Assembly: GCA_029961685.1 (NCBI GenBank)
Contig: JARWKL010000012.1
Location: forward strand, 5,309,807-5,373,806
DNA: 64,000 nucleotides
Source of the DNA: Aristolochia californica
Lineage: Eukaryota; Streptophyta; Magnoliopsida; Piperales; Aristolochiaceae
Reading direction: 5' to 3'
Both the position numbers and the translations under genes were made by a program. The stretch's first letter is position 1, and every line of letters starts with the position of its first letter. The notes beneath the pieces were generated by a model that was given only the letters and a program-made list of their open reading frames with translations, was not told where the DNA came from and searched no databases. Shown one piece after another: positions 37,241-49,372 of the stretch.

Positions 37241-40200
37241 GAGGTCAGTTTTTTGCAAACGGGCAAAATAATGGCTTGTTTGACTGGGGTAAATATCCCA
37301 CCGCACGTTCACTTGAGAATTTAATGAGCGCTTGTTATTCTCTTTAAAAGCATTGGATCCGTGGGTCATTTGCATCTTTAACATGTTTCAAGCATAAATA
37401 TCCATTTTTAAAACACGTGTAGAAGAAATCTCTTTCTTGTAAAATACAAAGCTATTAGGGATGAACAAGTGGAAATTCCAAAACTTGGATAACAAAGCTT
37501 TTGTGTTCATTTGTGGTGTGTGAATGAATTTTCTTTACTTACATTTTTTATTATTTTAAATTTTTTCCATACATAAACTCAAAAATTTTCATTTTGTAGT
37601 GATCTATTTGCCTTTTTTTTGTTTACGGGAAGAAGGGAGAGAGAAGATTCAAAGTTTTGATTTAAGAAAAAAGTGTACATCTAAAATGGAGATGCACATT
37701 GCACAAATGTAGAGAGAGATAATTCCAAAGAGTGTCGGTAATTTTTAGGGATTGTAAGCTCTTTTTACTTTTTATATCTCAGGTTTTGCAATCGTTGGGA
37801 AAAGTGGGAGGCGGGGGATATTTAACTGAGTGTTGACTCCCAATCCATAAGTCATTTCTTACAAAAATATAGCCCGTTACACATTATAAATCACTTTACA
37901 ATCATCTATCATTGTTAGGTCAGCTTTTTGCAAACGGGCAAAATAATAGCTTGTTTGACTCGAGTAAATATCCCACCGCACGTTCACTTAAGAATTTAAT
38001 GAGCGTTTGTTGTTCTCTTTAAAAGCATTGGATCCATAGGTCATTTGCATCTTTAACATGTTTCAAGCATGCATATCCATTTTTAAAACACGAGTAGAAG
38101 AAATCTCTTTCTTGTAAAATTCCAAGTTATTAGGGTTGAATTAGTGGAATTTCTAAAACTTGGATAACAAAATTTTGTGTTCATTTGTGGTATGTGAATA
38201 AATTTTATTTACCTACATTTGTTATTGTTTTCAATATTTTCCATACATAAACTCTAAAATTTTCATTTTGTTGTGATCGATTTGCATTTTCCTTTCCACG
38301 GGAAGAAGGGAGAGCGAAAACTCAAAGTTTTGACTTAAGAAAAAATATACATCTAAAATGGATATGCACAATGCAGCAATGTAGAGAGAGATAATTCCAA
38401 AGAGTGTCTATAATATTTAGAGATTGTAAAATATTTTTGGTCTTTATATCTCAGGTTTTGCAATCATCGGGAAAAGGTGGAGGCAGGGGCTTTTTAACTG
38501 AGTGTTGACACCCAATCCATCAGTTATTTCTTACAAAAATATAGCCCGTTATGCATGATATATCACATTAATATCATCTATGATTGTTAGGTCAGCTTTT
38601 TGCAAACAGGCAAAATAGTGGCTTGTTTGACTCGGGTAAATATCTCACCGCACATTCACTTGAGAATTTAATGAGCATTTGTTATTCTTTTTAAAAGCTT
38701 TGGATCCATAGGTCATTTGCATCTTTAACATGTTTCAAGCATGCATATCCATTTTTAAAACACGTGTAGAAGAAATCTCTTTCTTGTAAAATTCAGAGTT
38801 ATTAGGGTTGAACTAGTGGAATTTCCCATACTTGGATAACAAAAATTTTATGTTCATTTGTGGTGTGTGAATAAATTTTATTTACTTAAATTTGTTATTG
38901 TTTTTAATTTTTTTCATACATAAACTAAAAAAATTTCATTTTGTTGTGATCTATTTGCCTTTTTTTTTGTTTACGGGCAGAAGGGAGAGAGAAAACTAAA
39001 AGTTTTGATTTAAGAAAAATGTGTACATCTAAAATGGAGATGCACATTGCACAAATGTATGGAGAGATAATTCCAAAGAGTGTCGGTAATTTTTAGGGAT
39101 TGTAAGCTCTTTTTAGTTTTTATATCTCAGGTTTTGCAATCGTCGGGAAAAGGGGGAGGCGGCGGATTTTTAATTGAGTGTTGACTCCCAATCCATAAGT
39201 CATTTCTTACAAAAATATAGCCCGTTACGCATGATAAATCACTTTACAATCATCTATCATTGTTAGGTCAGCTTTTTGCAAACAGGCAAAATAATAGCTT
39301 GTTTGACTCGAGTAAATATCCCACCGCACGTTCACTTGAGTATTTATTGAGCGTTTGTTGTTCTCTTTGAAAGCTTTGGATCCAGGGGTCATTTGCATCT
39401 TTAATATCTTTTAAACGTGCATATCCATTTTTAAAACACGTGTAGAAGAAATTACTTTCTTGTAAAATTCCAAGTTATTAGGGTTGAACTCGTGGAATTT
39501 TCCAAACTTGGATAACAAATCTTTTGTGTTCATTTGTAGTGTGTGAATAAATTTTATTTACTTACATTTGTTATTGTTTTCAATTTTTTCCATACATAAA
39601 CTCTAAAAATTTCATTTTATTGTGATCGATTTGCGTTTTCCTTTTTACGGGAAGAAGGGAGAGCGAAAACTCAAAGTCTTGACTAAAATATGCATCTAAA
39701 ATGGAGACGTAGAATGCACAAATGTAGAGAAAGATAATTCCAAAGAGTCTCTATTATTTTTAGGGATTGTAAAATCTTTTTAGTTTTTAAATCTTAGGTT
39801 ATGCAATCGTCGGGAAAAGGGGGAGGCAGGGGCTTTTTAACTGAGTGTTGACTCCCAATCCATAAATTATTTCTTTCACAAATATAGGCCATTATGCATG
39901 ATATATCACTTTATTATCATCTAGGATTGTTAGGTCAGCTTTTTGCAAACGGGCAAAATAATGGCTTGTTTGACTCGGGTAAATATCCCACCGCACGTTC
40001 ACTTAAGAATTTAATGATCGTTTGTTGTTCTCTTTAAAAGCATTGGATCCATAGGTCATTTGCATCTTTAACATGTTTCAAGCATGCATATCCATTTTAA
40101 AAACACGTGTAGAAGAAATCTTTTTCTTGTAAAATTCCAAGTTATTAGGGTTGAAATAGTGGAATTTCCCAAACTTGGATAACAAAACTTTTGTGTTCAT

Positions 40201-43200
40201 TTTTGGTGTGTGAATAAATTTTATTTACTTAAATTTGTTATTTTTTTCTATTTTTTTCATACATAAACTCAATAAATTTCATTTTGTTGTGATCTATTTG
40301 CGTTTTCTTGTTTTCAGGATGAAGGGAGAGCAAAAACTCAAAGTTTTGACTTAAGAAAAAAATATACATCTAAAATGGACACACAATGCACAAATGTGGA
40401 GAGAGATAATTCCAAAGAGTGTACATAATTTTTAGGGATTGTAATATCGTTTTAGTTTTTAAATGTCAGGTTTTGCTATCGTGGGGAAAAGGGGGAGACG
40501 GGGGATTTTTAACCGAGTGTTGAATCCCAATCCATAAGTTATTTCTTACAAAAATTTAGCCCTTTACGCATGATATATCACTTTATTATCATCTATGATT
40601 TTTACGTCAGCTTTTTGCAAACGGGCAAAATAATGGCTTGTTTGACTCGGGTAAATATCCTACCGCACATTTACTTGAGAATTTAATGAGCATTTGTTAT
40701 TCTCTTTAAAAGCTTTGGATGCATAGGTCATTTGCATCTTTAACATGTTTCAAGCATGCATATCCATTTTTAAAACACATGTAGGAAAAATCTCTTTCTT
40801 GTAAAATACAAAGCTATTAGGGTTGAACTAGTGGAATTTTCCAAACTTGGTTAACAAAATTTGTGTGTTCATTTGTAGTCTGTGAATAAATTTTCTTTAC
40901 TTACATTTGTTATTGTTTTAAATTTTTTCCATACATAAACTCTAAAATTTTCATTTTGTTGTGATCTTTTTGCCTTTTTTTGTTTACAGGAAGAAGGTAG
41001 AGCGAAAACTCAAGGTTTTGATTGAAGAAAAAAGTGTACATCTAAAATGGAGATGCACAATGCACAAATATAGAGAGAGATAATTCCAAGGAGTGTCTGT
41101 AATTTTAAGGGATTGTAAGCTCTTTTTAGTTTTTATATCTCAGGTTTTGCAATCGTTCGGAAAAGGGGGAGGCGGGGAATTTTTAATTGAGTGTTGACTC
41201 CCACTCCATAAGTCATTTCTTACAAAAATATAGCCCGTTACGCATGATAAATCACTTTACAATCATCTATGATTGTGAGGTCAGTTTTTCGCATTGAGGC
41301 AAAATAATGGTTTCTTTGACTCGGGTAAATATCCCACCGTACGTTAACTTGAGAATTTAATGAGCGATTAGTAATTCTCTTTAAAATCTTTGGATCCATA
41401 GGCCATTTTCATATTTAACATGTTTTAAGCATGCATATCCATTTTTAAAACATGTGTAGAAGAAATCTCTTTCTTGTAAAATACAAAGTTATTAGGGTTG
41501 AACTAGTGGAATTTTCCAAACTTCGATAAAAAAACTTTTGTGTTCATTTGCGGTGTGTGAATAAATTTTCTTTACTAACATTTGTTATTGTTTTAAATTT
41601 TTTCCATGCATAAACTCTAAAATTTTCATTTTATTGTGATCTATTGGCCTTTTTTTGTTTACGGGATGAAGGGAGAGCAAAAACTCAATGTTTTGATTTA
41701 AGAAAAATGTATACAGCTAAAATGCAGATGCACAATGCACAAATGTAGTGAGAGATAGTTCCAAAAGTGTGTCTGTAATTTTTAGGGAATTTTAGCTCTT
41801 TTTAGTTTTTATATCTCAGGTTTTGCAATCATCGGAAGAAGGGGGAGGCGAGGGATTTTTAACTGAGTGTTGACTCCCATTCCATAAGTCATTTCTTAAA
41901 AACATATACCCCGTTACACATTATAAGTAGCTTTACAATCATTTGTCATTGTTAGGTCAGCTTTTTGCAAACGGGCAAAATAATGGCTTGTTTCACTCGG
42001 GTAAATATCCCACTGTACATTTAGTTGAGAATTTAGTGAGCGTTTGTTATTCTCTTTAAAAGCTTTGGATCCATGGGTCATTTTCATCTTTAACATGTTT
42101 CAAGCATGCATACCCATTTTTAAAACACGTGTAGAAGAAATCTCTTTCTTGAAAAATACAAAGCTATTAGGGTTGAACTAGTGGAATTTCCCAAACTTGG
42201 ATAAAAAAAGATTGTGTTCATTTGTGGTGTGTTAATAAATTTTCTTTACTTACATATGTTATTGTTTTAAATTTTTTCCACACATAAACTCTTAAATTTT
42301 CATTTGTAGTGATCTAATTGCCTTTTTTTAGTTTACGGGAAGAAGGGAGTGTGAAAACTCAAATTTTTTATTTAAGAAAACACTGTACATCTAAAATGGA
42401 GATGCACAATGCACAAATTTAGAGAGAGATAATTCCGAAGAGTGTCTCTATTTTTTAGGGATTGTAAGCTCTTTTAGTTTTTATATCTTTTTTTTTTGCA
42501 ATTGTCGGGAAATGGGATTGGCGGGGGATTTTTAACTGAGTGTTGACTCCCAATCCATAAGTCATTTCTTACATAAATATAGCCCATTACGCAAGATAAA
42601 TCACTTTACAATCATCTGTCATTGTTAGGTCAGCTTTTTGAAAATGGGCAAAATAATGGCTTGTTTGACTTGAGTAAATATCCTACCGCACGTTCACTTC
42701 AGAATTTAATGAGTGTTTCTTGTTATCTTTAAAAGCTTTGGTTCCAAAGGTCATTTGCATCTTTAACATGTTTCAAGCATGCATATCCATTTTTAAAACA
42801 CGTGTAGATGAACTCTCATTCTTGTAAAATTCGAAGTTATTAGGGTTGAACTAGTGGAATTTCCAAAACTTGGATAACAAAACTTTTGTGTTCATTTGTG
42901 GTGTGTGAATTAATTTTATTTACTTGAATTTGTTATTTTTTTCAATTTTTTCCATACATAAACTCTAAAATATTCTTTTTTTTGTGATCTATTTGTGTTT
43001 TCCTTTTTAAGGGATGAAGGGAGAGCGAAAACTCAAAGTTTTGACTTAAGAAAAAAATATATATCTAAAATGGAGACGCACAATGCACAAATGTGGAGAG
43101 AGATAATTCCAAAGTGTGTCTACAATTTTTAGGGATTGTAAGATCTTTTCAGTGTTTATATCTCAGGTTTTTGCAATCGTCTGGAAAGGGGGAGGCGGGG

Positions 43201-44734
43201 GCTTTTTAACTAAGTGTTAACTCCCAATCCATAAGTTATTTCTTACAAGAATATAGCCCGTTACTCATGATATATCACTTTATTATTATCCATGATTGTT
43301 AGGTCAGTTTTTTGCAAACGGGTAAAATAATGGCTTGTTTGACTCAAGTAAATATCCCACTGCACGTTCACTTGAGAATTTAATAAGTGTTTTTTGTTCT
43401 CTTTAAAAGGTTTGGATCCAAAGGTCATTTGCATCTTTAACATGTTTCATCCATGAATATCCATTTTTAAAATACTTGTTGAAGAAATCTCTTTCTTGTA
43501 AAATTCGAAGTTATTAGGGTTGAACTTGTGGAATTTCCCAAACTTGGATAACAAAACTTTTGTGCTCATTTGTGGACTATGAATAAATTTTATTTACTTC
43601 CATTTGTTATTGTTTTCAATTTTTTTCACACATAAAGTCTAAAAATTTCATTTTGCTGTAATCTATTTGCGTTTTCCTTTTTAAGGGATTAAGGGAGAGC
43701 GAAAACTCAAAGTTTTGACTTAAGAAAAAAATATTCATCTAAAAAGGAGACGCACAATGCACAAATATAGAGAGAGAAAATTCGAAAGAGTGTCTATAAT
43801 TTTTAGGGATTGTCAGTTCATTTTAGTTTTTATATCTCAGGTTTTACAATCGTAGGGAAAAGGGGGAGGTGGGGCATTTTAACCTAGTGTTGACTCCCAA
43901 TCCATAAGTCATTTCTTACAAAAATATTGTCCGTTACGCATGATAAATGACTTTATAATCATGTATCATTGTTAGGTCAGCTTTTTGCAAATGGGCAAAA
44001 TAATAGCTTATTTGACTCGAGTAAATATCCCACAGCACGTTCACGTGAGAATTTAATGAGCGTTTGTTGTTCTCTTTAAAAGCTTTGGATCCAGAGGTCA
44101 TTTGCATCTTTAACATGTTTCATGCATGCATATCCATTTTTAAAACACGTGTAGAAGAAATCTCTTTCTTGTAAAATACAAAGCTATTAGGGTTGAACTA
44201 GTGGAATTTTCCTAACTTGGTTAACAAAACTTTTATGTTCATTTGTGGTGTGTGAATAAATTTTCTTTACTTACATTTGTTATTGTTTTAAATTATTTCC
44301 ATACATAAACTCTAAAATTTTCATTTTGTTGTGATCGATTTTCCTTTTTTTTATTTACGGGAAGATGGGAGAGCGAAAACTCAAAGTTTTGATTTAAGAA
44401 AAAAGTGTACATCTAAAATGGAGATACACAATGCACAAATGTAGAGAGAGATAATTCCAAAGAGTATCTATAATTTTTAGGGATTGTAAGCTCTTTTTAG
44501 TTTTTATATCTCAGGTTTTGCAATCGTCGGGAAAAGGGGGAAGCGGGGGATTTTTAATTGAGTGTTGACTCCCAATCCATAAGTCATTTCTTACAAAAAT
44601 ATAGCCCGTATGCATGACAAATTACTTTACAATCATCTATGATTGTGTGGTCAGTTTTTTGCAAACGGGCAAAATAATGGCTTGTTTGACTCGGGTAAAT
44701 ACACCACCGTACGTTCACTTGAGAATTTAATGAG

Positions 44735-44755
44735 CGGTTTGTTTTTATAGGCCAT
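44735..44755. repeat. Small deletion removing the HindIII/BamHI landmark
   Basis: GAGCGGTTTGTTTTTATAGG: about 28 bp holding TTCTCTTTAAAAGCTTTGGATCC are missing, so this unit lacks both restriction sites. The flanking GAGCGGTT and GGCCATTTTCATC mark it as one of a class also seen at 27429, 30124, 41392, 56471 and 61710. Confidence 0.83.
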
Positions 44756-44927
44756 TTTCATCTTTAACATGTTTAAAGCATGCATATCCATTTTTAAAAC
44801 ACGTGTAGAAGAAATCTCTTTCTTGTAAAATACAAAGCTATTAGTGTTGAACCAGTAGAATTTCCCAAAATTGGATAAGAAAACTTTTGTGTTCATTTGT
44901 GCTGTGTGAAAGAATTTTCTTTACTTA

Positions 44928-45023
44928 CATTTGTTATTGTTTTAAATATTTTCCATACATAAACTCTAAATTTTGCATTTGTTATTGTTTTAAATATTTT
45001 CCATACATAAACTCTAAAATTTG
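44928..45023 (+). repeat. 48-bp internal tandem duplication
   Basis: The stretch beginning CATTTGTTATTGTTTTAAAT and ending CTAAATTTTG is repeated at a distance of 48 bp (44928 and 44976) with about one difference. It sits in the AT-rich middle of one unit and is unique to it. Near-identity suggests it is young. Confidence 0.9.
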
Positions 45024-48000
45024 CATTTTGTTGTGATCTATTTGCCTTTTTTTGCTTACGGGATGAAGGGAGAGCGAAAAATCAAAGTTTTGATTTAAAA
45101 AAAAATTATACAACTAAAATGAAGATGCACAATGCAAAAATTTAGTGAGAGATAATTACAAATAGTGTCTATAATTTTTAGGGATTGTAAGTTCTTTTTA
45201 TTTTTTTTATCTCAGGTTTTGCAATTGTCGGGAAAAGGGGGAGGCTGGGGATTTTTAACTTAGTGTTGACTCCCAAACCATAAGTCATTTCTTACAAAAA
45301 TATAGACTATTATGCATGATATATCACTTTATTATCATCTATGATTGTTAGATCAGCTTTTTGCAAACAGGCTAAATAATATCTTGTTTGACTTGGGTAA
45401 ATATCCCACCGCACATTAACTTGAAAATTTAATGAGCATTTTTTATTCTCATTAAAAGTTTTGGATCCATAGATCGTTTGCATCTTTAACATGTTTCGAG
45501 CATGCATATCCATTTTTAAGACATGTGTAGAAGAAATCTCTTTCCTGTAAAATTCCAAACTATTAGGGTTGAACTAGTGAAATTTCCCAAACATAGATAA
45601 CAAAATTTTTTTGTTCATTTGTGGTGTGTGAATAAATTTTTTTCACTTACATTTGTTATTGTTCTAAATTTTTTCCATAGATAAACTCTAAAATTTTCCT
45701 TTTGGTGTGATCTAATTGCCTTTTTTTGTTTACGGGATGAAGGAAGAGCGAAAACTCAAAGTTTTGATTTAAGAAAAAAGAGTACAACTAAAATGGAGAT
45801 GAACAATGCAAAAATGTAGAGAGAGATAATTCCAAAGAGTGTCTGTAATTTTTAGGGATTGTAAGTTGTTTTTTTAATTCTTATATCCCAGGTTTTGCAA
45901 TTGTCGGGAAAAGGGGGAGGCGGGGGATTTTTAACTGAGTGTTGACTCCCAATCCATAAGTCGTTTCTTAAAAAAATATATCCCGTTGTGTATGATAAAT
46001 CACTTTATTATCATCTATGAATGTTAGATCAGCTTTTTGCAAACGGGCAAAATAATGGCTTGTTTGACTCGGGTAAATATCCCACCCACGTTCTCTTAAG
46101 AATTTAATGAGCGTTTGTGATTCTCTTTAAAAGCTTTGGATCCATAGGTCAATTGCATCTTTAACATGTTTCAATCATGCATATCCATTTTATAACACAG
46201 AAGAAACCACTTTCTTGTCAAATTCCAAGCTATTAGGGTTGAACTAGTTGGATTTCCCAAACTTGGATAACAAAACTTTGGTGTTCAATTCTGGTGTGTG
46301 ACTAAGTTTTCTTTACTTACATTTGTTATTGTTTTAAATTTTTTCCATACATAAACTCTAAAATTTTCATTTTGTTGTGATCTTTTTGCCTTTTTTTAGT
46401 TTACGGGATGATGGGAGAGCGAAAACTCAAAGTTTTTTTTTAAGAAAAAATTATACAGCTAAAATGGAGATGCACAATGCACAAAAGTAGTGATAGATAA
46501 TTCCAAAGCGAGTTTTTAATTTTTAGGGATTGTAAGCTCTTTTTAGTTTTTATATCTCAGGTTTTGCAATAGTCGAGAAAAGGGGGAGGCGGGGATTTTT
46601 AACTGAGCATTGACTCCCAATCAATAGGTCATTTCTGATAAAAAAAAACCCATTACACATGATAAATCACTTTACAATCATCTATGTTTGTTCGGTCAGC
46701 TTTTTTCAAATGGGCAAAATAATGGCTTGTTTGACTCGGGTAAATATCCTACCGCACGTTCACTTCAGAATTTAATGAGCATTTTTTATTCTCTTTAAAA
46801 GCTTTGGATCCATAGGTCATTTTCCTCTTTAACATGTTTCAAGCATGCATATCCATTTTTAAAACATGTGTAGAAGAAATCTCTTTCTTGTCAAATTTCA
46901 AGCTATTAGGGTTGAACAAGTAGGATTTCCCTAACTTGGATAACATAACTTTTGTGTTCATTTGGGGTGTGTGAATAAGTTTTCTTTACTTACATTTTTT
47001 ATATTTTTAAATTTTTACCTTACATAAACTCTAAAATTTTCATTTTTTTTGTGATCTATTTGCCTTTCTTTGTTTACGGGATGAAGGGAGAGCGAAAACT
47101 CAAAATTTTGACTTAATAAAAAAGTATACATCTAAAATGGAGACGCACAATGCACAAATGCATAGAGAGATAATTCCAAAGAGTGTGTGTAATTTTTAGG
47201 GATTGTATGATCTTTTTAGTTTTTATATCTCATGCTTTGCAATCGTCGGGAAATGGGGAGGCGAGGGTTTTCTAACTGAGTGTTGACTCCCAATCGATAA
47301 GTCATTTCTTACAAAAATATAGCCCATTACGCATGATATATCACTTTATTATCATTTATGATTGTTAGGTCAGCTTTTTGCAAATGGGCAAAATAATGGC
47401 TTGTTCGACACGGGGAAATATCCCACCGCACGTTCACTTGAGAATTCTCTTTAAAAGCATTGGATCCATAGCTCATTTTCTTCTTTAACATGTTTCAAGC
47501 ATGCCTATCCATTTTTAAAACACATGTAGAAGAAATCTCTTTCTTGTAAAATTCCAAGTTATTAGGGTTGAACTAATGGAATTTCCCAATCTTGGATAAC
47601 AAAACTTTTGTGTTCATTTGTGGTGTGTAAATAAATTTTATTTACTTACATTTGTTATTGTTTTAAATTTTTTCCATACATAGAATCTAAAATTTTCATT
47701 TTGTTGTGATCTATTTGCCTTTTCTTGTTGACGGGATGAAGGGAGAGAGAAAACTCAAAGTTTTCCTTAACGAAAAAGGTGTACATCTAAAATGGAAGTG
47801 CACAATGCACAAATGTAGAGAGAGATAATTCCAAAGAGTGTCTGTAATTTTTTGGGATTGTAAGCTCTTTTTATTTTTTATACATTTGGTTTTCCAATCG
47901 TCGGGAAAAGGGGGAGGCAAGGGATTTTTAACTGAGAGTTGACTCCCAATCCATAAGTCATTTCTTACAAAAATATAGCCCGTTACTCATGATAAATCAC

Positions 48001-48119
48001 TTTGGAATCATCTATGGTTGTTAGGTCAGCTTTTTGCAAACGGGCAAAATAAAGGCTTGTTTGGGTTGGGTAAATATCTTACCGCACGTTCACTTCAGAA
48101 TTTAAGGAGCGTTTGTTAT

Positions 48120-48160
48120 TCTCTTTAAAAGTTTTGGATCTAAGTAATTTTTCTTACTTA
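48120..48160. repeat. Large deletion junction inside the second long copy
   Basis: GTTTTGGATC is followed by TAAGTAATTTTTCTTACTTAC, joining the landmark region of one unit to the AT-rich middle of another. Landmark spacing 48136-48645 is 509 bp. Compared with 20858-21690 in the first copy, about 840 bp (one unit plus about 165 bp) is absent. Confidence 0.85.
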
Positions 48161-48934
48161 CATTTGTTATTGTTTTCAATATTTTCCAAACATAAACTCT
48201 AAAAATTTCATTTTGTTGTTATCGATTTGCCTTTTTTTTTCGGGATGAAGGGTGAGCGAAATCTCAAAGTTTTGACTTAAGAAAAAAGTATACATCTAAA
48301 ATGGAGACGCACAATGCACAAATGTAGAGAGAGATAATTCCATAGAGTGTCCATAATTTTTATGGATTGTAAGATCTTTTTAGTTTTTTATCTCTCGATT
48401 TTGCAATCGTCGGGAAAAGGAGGAGGCGGGGGCTTTTTATCTGAGTGTTGACTCCCAATCCATAAGTTATTTCTTACAAAAATATAGCCCGTTGCATATG
48501 ATATATCACTTTATTATCATCTATGATTGTTAGGTCAGCTTTTTGCAAACGACCAAAATAATGGCTTGTTTGACTCAGGTAAATATCCCACCGCACGTTC
48601 ACTTGAGAATTTAATGAGCGTTTGTAATTCGCTTAAAAAGCTTTGCATCCATAGGTTATTTGCATCTTTAACATGTTTCAAGCATGCATATCCATTTTTA
48701 AAACACATGTAGAAGAAATCTCTTTCTTGTAAAATACAAAGCCATTAGTGTTGAAGTAGTGGAATTTCCCAAACTGGGATAACAAAACTTTTGGGTTCAT
48801 TAGTGGTGTGTGAATAAATTTTCTTTACTTACATTTTTTATTGATTTAAAAAAATTTATAAATAAACACGAAAATTTTCATTTTGTTGTGATCTTCTTGC
48901 CTGTTTTTGTTTACAGGAAGAAGGGAGAGCGAAA

Positions 48935-48960
48935 ACTCAAAGTGTACATCTATAGTTTTT
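48935..48960. repeat. Double deletion shared with 22475-22505
   Basis: ACTCAAAGTGTACATCTATAG followed by TTTTTGCAATCG: the same two losses as in the partner unit of the first long copy, with the same breakpoints. It serves as an ancestral marker of the duplication. Confidence 0.86.
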
Positions 48961-49315
48961 GCAATCGTCAAGAAAAGGGGGAGGCAGGGCATTTCTTTAC
49001 TGAGTGTTGACTCCCAATCCTTAAGTCATTTCTTACAAAAATATAGCCCGTTATGCATGATAAATCACTTTACAATCATCTATGATTGTTAGGTCAGCTT
49101 TTTCCAAACGGGCAAAATAATGGCTTGTTTGGCTCACATAATCATCCCACCGCAAGTTCACTTGAGAATTTAATGAGCGTTTGTTGTTCTTTTTAAAAGC
49201 TTTGGATCCATAGGTCATTTGCATCTTTAACTTGTTTCAAGCATGCAAATCCATTTTTAAAACACGTGTAGAAGAAATCTCTTTCTTGTCAAATTCCAAG
49301 CTATTAGGGTTGAAC

Positions 49316-49372
49316 TAGTTGGATTTCCAAAACTTGGATAACAAAACTAGTTGGATTTCCTTTTTTTATTTA
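49316..49372. repeat. Complex junction: short motif re-used at a deletion
   Basis: AACTAGTTGGATTTCC at about 49315 is followed by AAAACTTGGATAACAAA and then AACTAGTTGGATTTCC again, which joins TTTTTTTATTTACAGG. About 100 bp of the AT-rich middle present in the partner (22890-23003) is lost and replaced by a second copy of the motif. The landmark interval is 573 bp. The pattern resembles template switching or microhomology-mediated repair. Confidence 0.83.

Larger units (their letters stand above)
36681..37354 (+). repeat. Example satellite unit with its internal landmarks (674 bp)
   Basis: Chosen because most conserved elements are intact. In order: GGATCC at 36681, just after AAGCTT; palindrome AACATGTT at 36706-36713; GCATGC at 36718-36723 overlapping ATGCAT; palindrome ACACGTGT at 36739-36746; an AT-rich middle of about 190 bp; a T run starting near 36941; a block around 37021-37050 with the repeated GAGA of the usual unit; a purine/G-rich tract at 37123-37144; and an 8-bp dyad with a 2-base centre at 37223-37240. 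The unit start is arbitrary. The strand given is only the orientation in which these elements are read. Confidence 0.85.
33900..40500. repeat. Array segment with two-unit (dimer) periodicity
   Basis: Units with AATAGC before the TTGACTCGAG region (near 34013, 35367, 37946 and 39292) alternate with units carrying AATGGCTTG or AATAGTGGC and a TTTTCCTTTTTA in place of the T run. Distances between like units are 1353 bp (34097-35450), 1354 (34772-36126), 1348 (38030-39378) and 1343 (38702-40045). The like units share further variants such as TTGTTGTTCTC with CCAGAGG, and GTAAAATCTTTTTAG with GGCTTTTTAACTG. This is a small higher-order repeat nested in the larger one. Confidence 0.75.
40501..47440. 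repeat. Array segment: end of first long copy and link to the second
   Basis: Landmarks 40717 (GGATGC), 41392, 42067, 42740 (GGTTCC), 43414, 44087, a deleted one near 44745, then 45463, 46138 and 46806. Landmarks 40717-43414 pair with 61035-63708 at offsets 20318, 20318, 20295, 20293 and 20294. The part after about 44 kb has no partner inside the window because the second copy runs off the right edge. Only satellite sequence is seen. Confidence 0.82.

Noticed and set aside
37058..37324. Plus-strand frames of 60-88 codons at several places
   Set aside because: They lie in different frames and positions in different units and overlap the minus-strand frames; this is chance openness in repeated DNA.
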